A stretch of 37,856 nucleotides of DNA from Oscillospiraceae bacterium (GCA_016296165.1 JAEDJV010000009.1:1-37856), one strand, 5' to 3'; counted from the first letter of the stretch, positions 1 to 8,394 are shown. Notes: a model not told the origin generated them from the letters alone. Made by a program: numbers and translations.

Positions 1-39
1 CGTGCATGTGGTATAATTAAAAAAATGGCGGATATGTAA
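1..39 (+). CDS. possible 3' end of an upstream gene (partial)
   Basis: Frame 1 is open from the window edge and ends in TAA at 37-39, encoding RACGIIKKMADM. The stop sits inside the start of the GGAGG-rich ribosome binding site of the next gene, as is usual within operons. The same bases also contain a good extended -10 sequence (TGTGGTATAAT, 7-17), so this stretch could instead be a promoter. Only 12 codons are visible and no family can be named. Confidence 0.3.
   Translation, partial: RACGIIKKMADM
7..17 (+). promoter_or_regulatory. possible extended -10 promoter element
   Basis: TGTGGTATAAT matches the extended -10 form used by other promoters in this window. The -35 would lie outside the window. 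If used, transcription would start near base 24 and give a short leader before the ribosome binding site at 40-50. It competes with the reading of these bases as the end of an upstream gene. Confidence 0.3.
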
Positions 40-53
40 AGGAGGAGGGGAAA

Positions 54-809
54 ATAATTTTATTTGTATCAGATCTGGATAACACACTTATTCATTCATA
101 CAAAAGAGCTGCAGAAAATGATATCTGCGTAGAGGTTAAAGAGGGTAAATTACTGTCTTTTATGACCCCTTATGCATTTGAGATTCTAAGAAAAATTAAT
201 GAACGCAAAGATATCGTTTTTTCGCCTCTGACAACACGTTCACTTGAACAGTACTGCCGTGTTGACTTTTTTGACGGGAAATCTCCGGAACTTGCACTGG
301 CAGCAAACGGTGGGATATTACTTGAAAACGGAGTAATAAATAAAAACTGGTTTGAAGAATCAAAGAATATGATTTCTGACTGTTATGGTGAGTTTGAACA
401 GGGGATCAGATATTTTGAAACGGATGAGTATGTGTATTTTGATATACGAATTGTTGATGAACTGTTTGTATTTACAAAATCATCAGCTCCTCTTACTACA
501 AAAGCAATTCTGAATGAGGTGCTTGATAAAACCAAAGTCGAGGTTTTTAATATCGGGGATAAAGTTTATATTTTCCCTAAAAAACTTACCAAAGGGTTGG
601 CAATAAAAAGATTAAGGAAACTTTTTAAGTATGACAGCATAATATGTGCAGGTGACAGTGAATTTGATATCTCCATGATCGAAGAAGCTGACTGCGGGAT
701 TTGTCCTCAGTTTTTATCAGGGCAGATTACATCTGGAAACTGCATTGCGTTTGATACAGAAACCAGAAACTTTGCTGAACAGATACTTGAATATATTCAA
801 AATTTATAA
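54..809 (+). CDS. HAD-superfamily hydrolase (Cof/SPP-like), non-AUG start
   Basis: Predicted Mg-dependent phosphatase of the haloacid dehalogenase superfamily, about 251 residues if begun at base 54. Motif I is VSDLDNTL with Asp7 and Asp9. A Ser/Thr-containing segment (SPLTTRS), a Lys in KGLAIKRLRK and motif IV GDSEFDISM (from about residue 200) complete the active site. The first ATG in frame is at 162, which would delete the catalytic motif I, so it cannot be the true start of a working enzyme. The frame is open from base 21 but has no ATG, GTG or TTG before motif I. The GGAGG-rich site at 40-50 points to ATA (54) or ATT (57), and MILFVSDLDNT would be a normal HAD N-terminus. Either a rare start codon, a sequence error or a damaged start is implied. 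It lies 21 bases before the kinase gene, so they are probably co-transcribed. Substrate unknown. Confidence 0.72.
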   Translation: MILFVSDLDNTLIHSYKRAAENDICVEVKEGKLLSFMTPYAFEILRKINERKDIVFSPLTTRSLEQYCRVDFFDGKSPELALAANGGILLENGVINKNWFEESKNMISDCYGEFEQGIRYFETDEYVYFDIRIVDELFVFTKSSAPLTTKAILNEVLDKTKVEVFNIGDKVYIFPKKLTKGLAIKRLRKLFKYDSIICAGDSEFDISMIEEADCGICPQFLSGQITSGNCIAFDTETRNFAEQILEYIQNL

Positions 810-830
810 ACGAAAGGCAGGGTATGAATT

Positions 831-1748
831 ATGAGATGTATAAATATTTCACAGCTTAACAAATCAATTCAGAACGACACGATGTCATTTATCCGTAAAT
901 CCAACGAAGACTATACAGTAAAGGTGGCAAATGTAGCCAAATGTATTGCAGAAAACAAAAAACCAATTGTACTTCTGTCAGGACCTTCAGGTTCAGGTAA
1001 AACTACTACTGCCTACAGGTTGGGTGACGAGCTCGAAAAGCTTGGAATAAAGGCAAATATTATTTCTATGGATAACTACTTTATTCCGAATAAAAATATT
1101 GAAGAAAAGAATGTTCCAAGAGATGAAGAAGGAAATATCGATCTTGAATCACCATACAGAGTTGATATAAAAATGTTTCAGGAACATATGAAACTTATGG
1201 CAGAATGCAGGACTGCACAGGTTCCTGTTTTTGATTTTGTAACACAGGATTATTCCGCATATACGCCGGTTACGAGAAAAGAGAATGAAGTAATGATTTT
1301 TGAAGGAATTCATGCTCTCAACCCTGAAGTTACCGGAGATACAGATGATACAGCAAACCGGGTTTATGTCAGCGTGCGTACAAGACTTAAAAACAGAAAT
1401 GGTGATCTCCTTCATCCGTCACAGGTAAGACTGATGAGAAGACTGATTCGTGACAGACTCTTCAGAGGAAGGGACTATGATGATATTTTTGCAATGTACA
1501 GAAGCGTACAGCGTGGTGAAACATTATATATCATGCCGCATAAGCATAGAGCAGATTTTGATATAGATACTTTTATTGACTATGAGGCTTCAGTTTACAA
1601 AAGTGTAATTTACGAAGATCTTTTAAATGCTGAAAAATCAAAATATAGCGATATGCGGAGCATGCTGATAAAATATCTTGAAGAACTGGATGTTATTCCT
1701 ACAGTTTTTGTCCCGAAAAAATCACTTATAAAAGAATTTATAGGTTAA
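831..1748 (+). CDS. uridine kinase / phosphoribulokinase-family nucleoside kinase
   Basis: P-loop kinase of the uridine kinase/phosphoribulokinase family, 305 residues. Walker A is GPSGSGKTTT at about 51-60. It is followed by the family's SMDNYF segment (Asp81) and a Walker-B-like strand in MIFEGIHALNP. Standard uridine kinases are near 210 residues; this one has an N-terminal extension of about 40 residues and a longer C-terminus. It resembles the family of stand-alone nucleoside kinase-like proteins in clostridia whose exact substrate is uncertain. The ATG follows a purine-rich site (GAAAGGCAGGG). It is followed directly by a hairpin shared with the convergent MIF gene. The family is secure; uridine as substrate is inferred. 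Confidence 0.82.
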   Translation: MRCINISQLNKSIQNDTMSFIRKSNEDYTVKVANVAKCIAENKKPIVLLSGPSGSGKTTTAYRLGDELEKLGIKANIISMDNYFIPNKNIEEKNVPRDEEGNIDLESPYRVDIKMFQEHMKLMAECRTAQVPVFDFVTQDYSAYTPVTRKENEVMIFEGIHALNPEVTGDTDDTANRVYVSVRTRLKNRNGDLLHPSQVRLMRRLIRDRLFRGRDYDDIFAMYRSVQRGETLYIMPHKHRADFDIDTFIDYEASVYKSVIYEDLLNAEKSKYSDMRSMLIKYLEELDVIPTVFVPKKSLIKEFIG

Positions 1749-1749
1749 A

Positions 1750-1777
1750 AAATCCTCCCGGTTTTCCGGGAGGATTT
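1750..1777. terminator. bidirectional intrinsic terminator
   Basis: A 12-bp perfect stem (AAATCCTCCCGG, loop TTTT, CCGGGAGGATTT) lies between convergent genes. Read on the minus strand it is followed by a run of T (TTTTTT), so it is a good terminator for the MIF homologue. On the plus strand the U-tract is weak. Confidence 0.85.
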
Positions 1778-1785
1778 AGTATATA

Positions 1786-2127
1786 TCAGAAGTTTGAGCC
1801 ATTCCAGCCCCAGTCCTGAGTTGCTTCGTATTTTACATATATGCGTGAACAGTCAATTGAGAGTTGTTCGTTGAGAATGCTGCAGATACTATCTGTTAGT
1901 TTATTGAATGCTGATGAATTTGCAGAACCAAATACGCTTACTTCTACCATCGCAGCAGGGGCGTTGTCTCCTTTGAAGTAAAGTTTCCTCTCAGGTTCGA
2001 TTTCGACCATCAGCCAGTTTTCAGATTTTCCCGGAATGGCTGTGATTGCCTGACCAAGAGCAGATTTTAAAGCGATTTCCTTTTCGCTGCTTACAGCGGT
2101 ATTTGTTTTTACATTGATAAATGGCAT
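1786..2127 (-). CDS. macrophage migration inhibitory factor (MIF)-like tautomerase
   Basis: 113-residue member of the MIF/tautomerase superfamily. Pro2, which becomes the catalytic N-terminal proline after Met removal, is present (MPFINVKTN). The end of the protein, RIYVKYEATQDWGWNGSNF, follows the eukaryotic MIF pattern RVYINYYD...VGWNNSTF closely. The length equals human MIF (about 114) and is about twice that of 4-oxalocrotonate tautomerases. Such proteins form trimers with phenylpyruvate or dopachrome tautomerase activity. The start follows a GGAGG site and the gene has its own promoter, so it is monocistronic. There is no signal peptide, so any release outside the cell would be non-classical. 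Family very likely; biological role unknown. Confidence 0.88.
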   Translation of the reverse strand: MPFINVKTNTAVSSEKEIALKSALGQAITAIPGKSENWLMVEIEPERKLYFKGDNAPAAMVEVSVFGSANSSAFNKLTDSICSILNEQLSIDCSRIYVKYEATQDWGWNGSNF

Positions 2128-2171
2128 ATTATTACCTCCAGAAAATAAGATAAGACGTTAAGTTTATTAAA

Positions 2172-2200
2172 ATTATAACATATGCCAGATTCAAATGCAA
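2172..2200 (-). promoter_or_regulatory. promoter of the MIF homologue
   Basis: On the minus strand TTGCAT, 17 bases, then TATAAT preceded by TGT (extended -10). It lies about 45 bases upstream of the start codon. The -35 is imperfect. Confidence 0.55.
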
Positions 2201-2275
2201 GCAAAATATTAAACTTCCATGCATATACTACAAGCTTTAACATATTAATTATAGTGAATGCAAAAATATTTTTTA

Positions 2276-2304
2276 TTGATTTTCATGCTGACTTATGGTA
2301 TAAT
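2276..2304 (+). promoter_or_regulatory. glmS promoter
   Basis: TTGATT at 2276-2281, 17-base spacer, TATAAT at 2299-2304 with an extended TGG just before it. The leader to the glmS start is about 70 bases. That is too short for a full glmS ribozyme, and I see no core of one. Confidence 0.75.
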
Positions 2305-2381
2305 TTAATATAACGTCGGAAAAAATTTTTGGATATATTTATCTGTATTTTCTGATTGGATTACGAAAGGAAAAAATTATT

Positions 2382-4220
2382 ATGTGCGGAATAGTAGGTT
2401 TCACAGGAAACACGGGAGCAGCTCCTATATTACTTGACGGGCTCTCAAAACTGGAATACAGAGGTTATGATTCAGCCGGAATTGCAGTACGTGACGCTGA
2501 AAATAACTTTGAAATAGTAAAGGCAAAAGGAAAGCTTAAGGCTCTGGTAGAGATGACAGATCATGGCAATGCAGTAAAAGGTACCTGCGGTATCGGTCAT
2601 ACCAGATGGGCAACACATGGTGAACCATCAGTTACCAATGCTCATCCTCATGCAAGTGATGATGAAAATGTAGTAGCTGTGCATAACGGAATAATAGAAA
2701 ACTATCAGGAAATAAAAGAAAAACTTTCCAAGTCCGGATATACTTTCAAATCACAGACTGACACAGAAGCTGCAGTAAAACTTATAGATTATTATTATAA
2801 AAAATATAATCTTGGACCTGTTGATTCAATTGCAAGAGCTATGATGAGAATACGCGGTTCTTATGCTCTTTGTTTAATGTTTAAGGATTTTCCGGGCGAG
2901 ATATATACAGCGCGTAAGGACAGCCCGATGATTATTGGTATTACTGACGGGCAGACCTATGTTGCTTCAGATGTACCTGCAATACTAAAATATACAAGAA
3001 ATGTTTATTACATAGGAAATCGTGAAATTGCAAGACTTGAAAAAGGCAATGTAACATTTTACAATATCGACAGAGAAGAGATTACTAAGGAACTCACAGA
3101 GATTAAGTGGGACGCTGAAGCGGCTGAAAAGGGCGGATATGAGCATTTCATGATAAAGGAAATTCATGAACAGCCGAAGGTTATTACAGACACAATTAAT
3201 TCTGTTGTAAAGGACGGAAAGATCGATTTTGAGCATATTGGTCTTTCAGCAGAAGAAATGAACAATATCAGCCAGATTTATATCGTTGCATGTGGTTCGG
3301 CTTATCATGTCGGTATGGCCGCACAGTATGTTATCGAGGAGCTTACGTCACTTCCTGTAAGAGTTGAGCTTGCGTCAGAATTCAGATACAGAAAGATGAA
3401 ACTTGTAGAGGACAGTCTGGTTATTATCATCAGTCAGTCAGGTGAAACAGCAGACAGTCTCGCCGCTTTAAGAGAAGCTAAAGACAAGGGAATAAAGACA
3501 CTTGGTATTGTAAATGTTGTAGGTTCGTCAATTGCACGTGAAGCGGATAATGTATTTTATACACTCGCAGGACCGGAGATTTCTGTTGCTACTACTAAAG
3601 CGTATTCAACACAGCTTATTGCAGCATATCTTCTCGCTATCGGCTTTGCAAAGGCTAGAAATGAAATAGATGACGAAAGATATAATTCGCTTCTTACAGA
3701 GATCTATACTATACCTGACAAGATTGCCAAGATCCTCGATGACAAGGAAAGACTTCAGTGGTTTGCCGCAAAGGTAACGTCTGTAAATGACGCATTTTTC
3801 ATAGGACGAGGAATTGACTATGCAATCGGTCTGGAAGGTTCGCTTAAGATGAAGGAGATAAGCTATATTCATTCAGAAGCATATGCTGCTGGTGAACTTA
3901 AGCATGGTCCGATAAGTCTTATCGAAAAAGGAACACTCGTTATCGGTGTAAATACTCAACCTGAACTTTATGAAAAGACAGTAAGCAATATGGTCGAAGT
4001 TAAGAGTCGTGGTGCATATCTTATGGGACTTACTACATACGGAAACTACAGCATGGAAGATACGGCAGATTTTACCGTATATATCCCAAATACAGACCCG
4101 CTTTTCACCGGAAGTTTATCAGTTGTCCCTCTTCAGCTTCTTGGTTATTATGTTTCAGTAGCAAGGGGTTATGATGTTGACAAGCCAAGAAACCTTGCGA
4201 AAAGTGTAACAGTTGAATAA
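2382..4220 (+). CDS. glmS: glutamine-fructose-6-phosphate aminotransferase (isomerizing)
   Basis: GlmS makes glucosamine-6-phosphate from fructose-6-phosphate and glutamine, the first committed step to UDP-GlcNAc for peptidoglycan. At 612 residues it has the full family length. The N-terminal class II glutamine amidotransferase domain begins MCGIVGFTG with the catalytic Cys next to the initiator Met. The motifs HTRWATHG and HNGIIEN follow. Two SIS domains come next, with sugar-phosphate binding segments VACGSAYH and SQSGETADSL. The C-terminus LAKSVTVE is the classic GlmS end. The ATG has a GAAAGGAAA site upstream. The gene has its own promoter and a strong terminator, so it is monocistronic. 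Confidence 0.97.
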   Translation: MCGIVGFTGNTGAAPILLDGLSKLEYRGYDSAGIAVRDAENNFEIVKAKGKLKALVEMTDHGNAVKGTCGIGHTRWATHGEPSVTNAHPHASDDENVVAVHNGIIENYQEIKEKLSKSGYTFKSQTDTEAAVKLIDYYYKKYNLGPVDSIARAMMRIRGSYALCLMFKDFPGEIYTARKDSPMIIGITDGQTYVASDVPAILKYTRNVYYIGNREIARLEKGNVTFYNIDREEITKELTEIKWDAEAAEKGGYEHFMIKEIHEQPKVITDTINSVVKDGKIDFEHIGLSAEEMNNISQIYIVACGSAYHVGMAAQYVIEELTSLPVRVELASEFRYRKMKLVEDSLVIIISQSGETADSLAALREAKDKGIKTLGIVNVVGSSIAREADNVFYTLAGPEISVATTKAYSTQLIAAYLLAIGFAKARNEIDDERYNSLLTEIYTIPDKIAKILDDKERLQWFAAKVTSVNDAFFIGRGIDYAIGLEGSLKMKEISYIHSEAYAAGELKHGPISLIEKGTLVIGVNTQPELYEKTVSNMVEVKSRGAYLMGLTTYGNYSMEDTADFTVYIPNTDPLFTGSLSVVPLQLLGYYVSVARGYDVDKPRNLAKSVTVE

Positions 4221-4228
4221 ATTATTTC

Positions 4229-4257
4229 AGGAGCCGTATTTATTCGGCTCCTTTTTT
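4229..4257 (+). terminator. intrinsic terminator of glmS
   Basis: AGGAGCCG, 8-base loop, CGGCTCCT, running into TTTTTT. An 8-bp perfect stem plus U-tract, 9 bases after the glmS stop. Confidence 0.92.
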
Positions 4258-4286
4258 ACTAACACTAAGTATAATTAATAATACTG

Positions 4287-4315
4287 TTGAAAAATATTAA
4301 TTTTTATGGTAGAAT
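4287..4315 (+). promoter_or_regulatory. promoter of the ABC transporter gene
   Basis: TTGAAA at 4287-4292, 17-base spacer, TAGAAT at 4310-4315, with TATGG directly before the -10. About 48 bases upstream of the start codon. Confidence 0.7.
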
Positions 4316-4363
4316 ATATATAGTTGACTAAACAATAAATTAAGAAAGGGAAAAAAAGAATTA

Positions 4364-7153
4364 ATGCTGGAAACAAAAGAATTGGTAAAAAAATATAAAC
4401 CAAAAAAGGGAGAACAGGTTGTAGCTGTAGACCACGTTTCTATCAGATTTCCTGAGAAAGGGATGGTTTTTCTTCTTGGAAAATCAGGAAGCGGTAAATC
4501 CACGCTTCTTAATCTATTGGGTGGACTTGACAGTTATGATGAAGGTGAGATAACCATCAGAGGAGTATCGTCAAAGGACTTTAATCAGCAAAGTTTTGAC
4601 AGTTACAGAAATACATATGTAGGTTTCATTTTTCAGGAATACAATGTACTCGAAGAATTTACAGTAGGAGCAAATATTGCTCTTGCATTGGAATTGCAGG
4701 GGAAGAGTGCCACAGATGAAGAAATAAACAGAATACTTCACGAAGTTGATCTTGATGGTTTTGGGGACAGAAATCCTAATGAACTTTCAGGCGGTCAGAA
4801 ACAGAGAGTTGCCATTGCACGCGCCCTTGTAAAGAATCCTGAAATAATAATGGCAGATGAACCAACCGGAGCTCTTGATTCTGCTACTGGACGTCAGATT
4901 TTTGAAACACTGAAAAAACTTTCAAGAGACAAACTTGTAATAATTGTTTCCCATGACAGGGAATATGCTGAACGGTATGCAGATCGCATTATTGAACTTG
5001 CAGACGGAAAAATAATCAGAGATGTACAGGCTGATGATGGAGAAAAAGAAAGTACAAGTGAGATTATTTTTAATAATGATAAAGTTGAAGTGCCGTATGG
5101 ATATCATTTGACGGAAGAGGACAGATTAAAGATTAATCAGTACATTGATAAACTTCAAAGTGGAATTTCTCTGAATATGCAGGATTCAGACCGTTGCTTT
5201 GTGGATACAGATGAATCATTAATTCCAGCTCAGGACGGAAAAAATTTTAATTTGATAAAATCTGTCCTGCCAGTGAAGTCTGCTTTTAAAATTGGAGTTA
5301 GCAGTCTGAAATATAAAAAATTTCGACTGGTAATGACTATAATATTATCTGTGGTAGCATTTTCGATATTTGCTCTTGTGGATACAATCAGTTCATATGA
5401 TCATATTAAAACGTGTGTGCAGTCACTTTTGGATTCTGATATTGGCTATATTTCGTTAGGAGAGTCTGTTAAAATCGATAGTTTCTGGTGTAGCTCTGAA
5501 CCGCCGGCTCTTTCAGAAGAAGATATAAAAAAAATATCTGAAGATACAGGTATTCAGGTATCTGGAATTTTTAAACCAAGATTAAAAAGTCTTGATTTTT
5601 CATCGAATTTTAATTTCGATACTTTATACAAAAAGGATGAAACAGAAACCAGTCTGACTGAATTTAATGGATTTTTTGAGATTACGGAAGAATCACTCGA
5701 ACAAATGGGCTATACGCTGTATGCCGGAAAAATTCCTGACAGTTCCGGAAAGCAGATTGCGATAAGCTGTATGGCTGCTGAAACTTTTATAAAGGCTGGA
5801 TACACATCTGCAAAACCGAATAGAGAAACTGTGAATTCCGAAGATGGCACAAAAGAAAAGAAAATTAATTATGAAAATTTTTCTGATCCGCTATATATGG
5901 TTGGAAAAACACTGCTCATAGATAATGAACTTTACACAGTAAGCGGAATTGTTGATACAAATTTTGACTCAGCAAGATATAAAGGAATTCGTATAAATGA
6001 AAATCAGCTTAATGATCCAAAACAGATCAGGAATTTTATTTTATTGAATGAGTACAATTATACTGTAAATTACAGTCCTACAGGAGCCGCAATGGTTGGA
6101 AAAGGGGCTGTAGCAGATATGAAAAAAAATGATACTAAAATATATGAGAAAAATATTGGAGATATATCATTTTCTACACACAATAATCAAAATGGAGATG
6201 TGTATATATGGAAAAATTATGTTGCAAAACTTTCAGATATTCCTTCCGATGATATAGTTTGGGCAGATAAACCTCTTGAAAAGCTGAATGATAATGAAAT
6301 AATTATATCGCCTATAAATATAATAAATTCTATGGGGGAAAATGTTGAATATCTTTTTTTCAAAAACGAAAATATAACAGCTGAATCAGTTAAAGAATTC
6401 AATGAATATATGCAGAAATTTGGCTCGATTGAGGGTTCTTTAATGCCACATAGCTCTTATGGTAATTCAAAGTCAATTGAAAATGTGAAGATTGTGGCTG
6501 TATTTAATCCTGATAGTGTATATTATGATTCGGATAGTCTGGTTGTTTCAGATGATATATTTAGCCAATTAGTAAGTGGCACAGAAGATATATATATTAC
6601 TGCAGTTGGTGGAATGCCAAAAAACAAAAGTGATATAGAATCTTTGGTTCGTTATTGCAATCCGGAAGGTGATGACGTCAAAACAAGGTATGAACTTAAC
6701 AATGCTGTGACATATCAGCTGGATTTATTAAATTCTTCGGTTGAACAAATCGCAAATATATTCTTTTATATTGGGGTTTTCTTTGCTGTTTTTGCTTCAT
6801 TCCTTATGGCGAATTTTATATCTGTTAGCATAAATTATAAAAAACCAGAGATAGGAATACTTCGCGCTATTGGTTCGAGATCGAACGATGTATTTAGAAT
6901 CTTTTTTTCAGAAAGCTTCGTTATTGCTGTAATAGAATTTGTTTTAACTTCAGTTCTGTGTCTTGCATGCATTATGATTTTTAATAATTTTATCAGGAAG
7001 TCTTATGGACTTTTACTTACGATGCTTAATTTTGGAATCAGACAGATTCTTCTTGTTCTTGTTCTCTGTATTGGTATTTCAGCGGTTGCAAGTTTTCTTC
7101 CGGTAGAGAGAATCGCTTCTAAAAAACCTATAGACGCAATAAGAAACAGATAA
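4364..7153 (+). CDS. ABC transporter, fused ATPase and FtsX/MacB-type permease
   Basis: A single 929-residue chain carries both halves of a MacB/LolD-type transporter. The N-terminal ATPase has Walker A GKSGSGKST (39-47), signature LSGGQKQR (141-148), Walker B IIMADEP (161-167) and switch His197. A linker leads to a first membrane helix (about 322-343). A large extracytoplasmic domain of about 440 residues follows, then three C-terminal helices (roughly 795-915) with the FtsX-family segment KKPEIGILRAIGS. This 1+3 topology belongs to mechanotransmission-type exporters rather than classical pumps. In Firmicutes the relatives act in antimicrobial peptide resistance, lipoprotein or cell-wall processes. 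The next gene is 16 bases downstream and likely co-transcribed. No two-component system is adjacent, so substrate and sensing role are open. Confidence 0.92.
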   Translation: MLETKELVKKYKPKKGEQVVAVDHVSIRFPEKGMVFLLGKSGSGKSTLLNLLGGLDSYDEGEITIRGVSSKDFNQQSFDSYRNTYVGFIFQEYNVLEEFTVGANIALALELQGKSATDEEINRILHEVDLDGFGDRNPNELSGGQKQRVAIARALVKNPEIIMADEPTGALDSATGRQIFETLKKLSRDKLVIIVSHDREYAERYADRIIELADGKIIRDVQADDGEKESTSEIIFNNDKVEVPYGYHLTEEDRLKINQYIDKLQSGISLNMQDSDRCFVDTDESLIPAQDGKNFNLIKSVLPVKSAFKIGVSSLKYKKFRLVMTIILSVVAFSIFALVDTISSYDHIKTCVQSLLDSDIGYISLGESVKIDSFWCSSEPPALSEEDIKKISEDTGIQVSGIFKPRLKSLDFSSNFNFDTLYKKDETETSLTEFNGFFEITEESLEQMGYTLYAGKIPDSSGKQIAISCMAAETFIKAGYTSAKPNRETVNSEDGTKEKKINYENFSDPLYMVGKTLLIDNELYTVSGIVDTNFDSARYKGIRINENQLNDPKQIRNFILLNEYNYTVNYSPTGAAMVGKGAVADMKKNDTKIYEKNIGDISFSTHNNQNGDVYIWKNYVAKLSDIPSDDIVWADKPLEKLNDNEIIISPINIINSMGENVEYLFFKNENITAESVKEFNEYMQKFGSIEGSLMPHSSYGNSKSIENVKIVAVFNPDSVYYDSDSLVVSDDIFSQLVSGTEDIYITAVGGMPKNKSDIESLVRYCNPEGDDVKTRYELNNAVTYQLDLLNSSVEQIANIFFYIGVFFAVFASFLMANFISVSINYKKPEIGILRAIGSRSNDVFRIFFSESFVIAVIEFVLTSVLCLACIMIFNNFIRKSYGLLLTMLNFGIRQILLVLVLCIGISAVASFLPVERIASKKPIDAIRNR

Positions 7154-7169
7154 AAACGGAGGGTGTAAA

Positions 7170-8015
7170 ATGAATTTTGAGTTAAAAAATATGGCTGCAT
7201 TCGGTGTCGCAGGAAATTTTACAGGACATCTGGAACAAGCTGGAGAGGCTGTTGATTTTAAGAATGTATTGGTATTGGAGGAAAATGCACCAAAAGCGAT
7301 ATTTCCTACATACATTCCTGAAAAAAGTGAAGTTTGTCCTGAATTTTTAAATGTCTTTCCTTTTGACAGCGAAAAAATAATTTATCCTGAAGGTCAGACA
7401 AAACTTCAGATCGAACCAGAGTGTGCTGTGGTTTTTGATGTTTGCTGGAATGGAAATAAGATTGAAAAACTTTCACCCGTTGTCTTTGGAGCTTCAAATG
7501 ACTGTTCAATAAGACGGGAAGGTGCAAAGAAAATCAGTCTTAAGAAAAACTGGGGTAAATCCAGCAAAGGATTTTCTGCCTCTGCGATAAAACTTGATTC
7601 ATTTGATAAAGAAAGTATTATCAACGATTACAGAATTGCCAGTTTCATTGTAAGGAACGGAAAAGCGTATGCTTATGGAGAAGATAGCGCTATAAGAGAT
7701 TACAGTTATATTTATGAAAAACTTATCAACTGGATGATTGATAAACTTAACAATCAGAAAAATGAAGGCCCTGCAGAAGATATTAATTCATATCTGATCG
7801 GTGCAGGAAAGCCTGACAGGATTTTAGTTTCAATCGGCGCTACCAGATATACTGAGTTTGGAGAATCAAACTTTCTGAAAAAAGGAGACCGTTCTGTAGT
7901 TATTCTTTATCCGGAATCAGTTTACAGCGAAAATGATATCGTAAATATTGTTACTTCACGTTCATATGACAAGGCTGATATATCTGTTCTTGATCAGGTT
8001 GTTGAAGAAAATTAA
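7170..8015 (+). CDS. DUF5718-like protein of unknown function
   Basis: 281 residues, soluble, no signal peptide. The N-terminus FGVAGNFTGHLEQAGEA followed by a segment ending in KAIFPTYIP matches my memory of the DUF5718 family, found in scattered bacteria including Campylobacterota. The layout (EPECAVVFDV, then FGASNDCSIRR, then LKKNWGKSSKGF) recalls a fumarylacetoacetate-hydrolase-like fold, with acidic residues that might bind a metal, but this is weak. The start has an ACGGAGGG site and follows the ABC transporter by 16 bases, so the two are likely one operon. Function is not known and I do not assign one. Confidence 0.65.
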   Translation: MNFELKNMAAFGVAGNFTGHLEQAGEAVDFKNVLVLEENAPKAIFPTYIPEKSEVCPEFLNVFPFDSEKIIYPEGQTKLQIEPECAVVFDVCWNGNKIEKLSPVVFGASNDCSIRREGAKKISLKKNWGKSSKGFSASAIKLDSFDKESIINDYRIASFIVRNGKAYAYGEDSAIRDYSYIYEKLINWMIDKLNNQKNEGPAEDINSYLIGAGKPDRILVSIGATRYTEFGESNFLKKGDRSVVILYPESVYSENDIVNIVTSRSYDKADISVLDQVVEEN

Positions 8016-8024
8016 TATAATAAA

Positions 8025-8067
8025 AAAGAGAATGCTTTTTCGGAAAACCTGAAAAAGCATTCTCTTT
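8025..8067. terminator. bidirectional intrinsic terminator
   Basis: Perfect 17-bp stem AAAGAGAATGCTTTTTC / GAAAAAGCATTCTCTTT with a 9-base loop, between convergent genes. An A-run before the left arm gives a U-tract on the minus strand; the plus-strand stem ends in TTT. Confidence 0.88.
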
Positions 8068-8094
8068 ATAAATTATATATTGAAAAATATATAA

Positions 8095-8289
8095 TTATCT
8101 GTGCATAAGATCTGATATTGTTTCGATGATCTTATCGTAGCATCCACCACAGCCAGTTGAACAGGATGTCTGTTCCTGAACTGTCTTAAATGCCTGTGTA
8201 ACGTCTGTAAGGTTTTCACCCTTGTGGAGCGCTAGGTCGATATCATTTACTGATACGCCCATGCAGTGGCAAATTTCGATGTTTTCCAT
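8095..8289 (-). CDS. BFD-type [2Fe-2S]-binding protein
   Basis: 64 residues, the size of bacterioferritin-associated ferredoxin. It has the BFD pattern Cys7-x-Cys9 (ICHCMGVS) and a C-terminal Cys47-x2-Cys50 (TGCGGC), with an extra Cys at 43. These cysteines would hold a [2Fe-2S] cluster. In well-studied bacteria Bfd releases iron from bacterioferritin; in clostridia similar stand-alone domains often have unclear partners. No bacterioferritin is in the window. The gene lies 130 bases downstream of the flavodiiron gene on the same strand, but has its own candidate promoter and two palindromes in the gap, suggesting separate control. Confidence 0.85.
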   Translation of the reverse strand: MENIEICHCMGVSVNDIDLALHKGENLTDVTQAFKTVQEQTSCSTGCGGCYDKIIETISDLMHR

Positions 8290-8320
8290 AATTCAAGCTT
8301 CCTTTCTTAAAATAATATGT

Positions 8321-8340
8321 AATACAACTTGAGTTGTATT
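8321..8340. promoter_or_regulatory. 20-bp palindrome, candidate operator of the BFD gene
   Basis: AATACAACT-TG-AGTTGTATT is a perfect inverted repeat with 9-base arms. It lies about 30 bases downstream of an extended -10 (minus strand) and about 30 bases upstream of the BFD start codon. It also falls between a possible TTGAAA -35 and a weak -10. That position suits a repressor site. It lacks a U-tract, so it is not a terminator. No regulator can be named from the sequence. Confidence 0.55.
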
Positions 8341-8369
8341 TTCAACTTAATTCAAAATATACGATATAT

Positions 8370-8380
8370 ATTATATCACA
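8370..8380 (-). promoter_or_regulatory. extended -10 promoter element of the BFD gene
   Basis: On the minus strand TGTGATATAAT, about 80 bases before the BFD start. No good -35 is found at 17 bases, so it would depend on the extended -10. The same 11-mer occurs before four other genes here. Confidence 0.5.
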
Positions 8381-8394
8381 TATGATAATTTTTG

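Noticed and set aside
1..809. Reading the HAD gene as part of a tellurite-resistance (ter) cluster
   Set aside because: HAD proteins do occur in such clusters, but no ter-type gene is visible and the downstream gene is a kinase; no support in this window.
2305..2381. glmS ribozyme/riboswitch in the glmS leader
   Set aside because: The leader is only about 70 bases after the promoter and shows no recognisable ribozyme core; the real element needs about twice that length.
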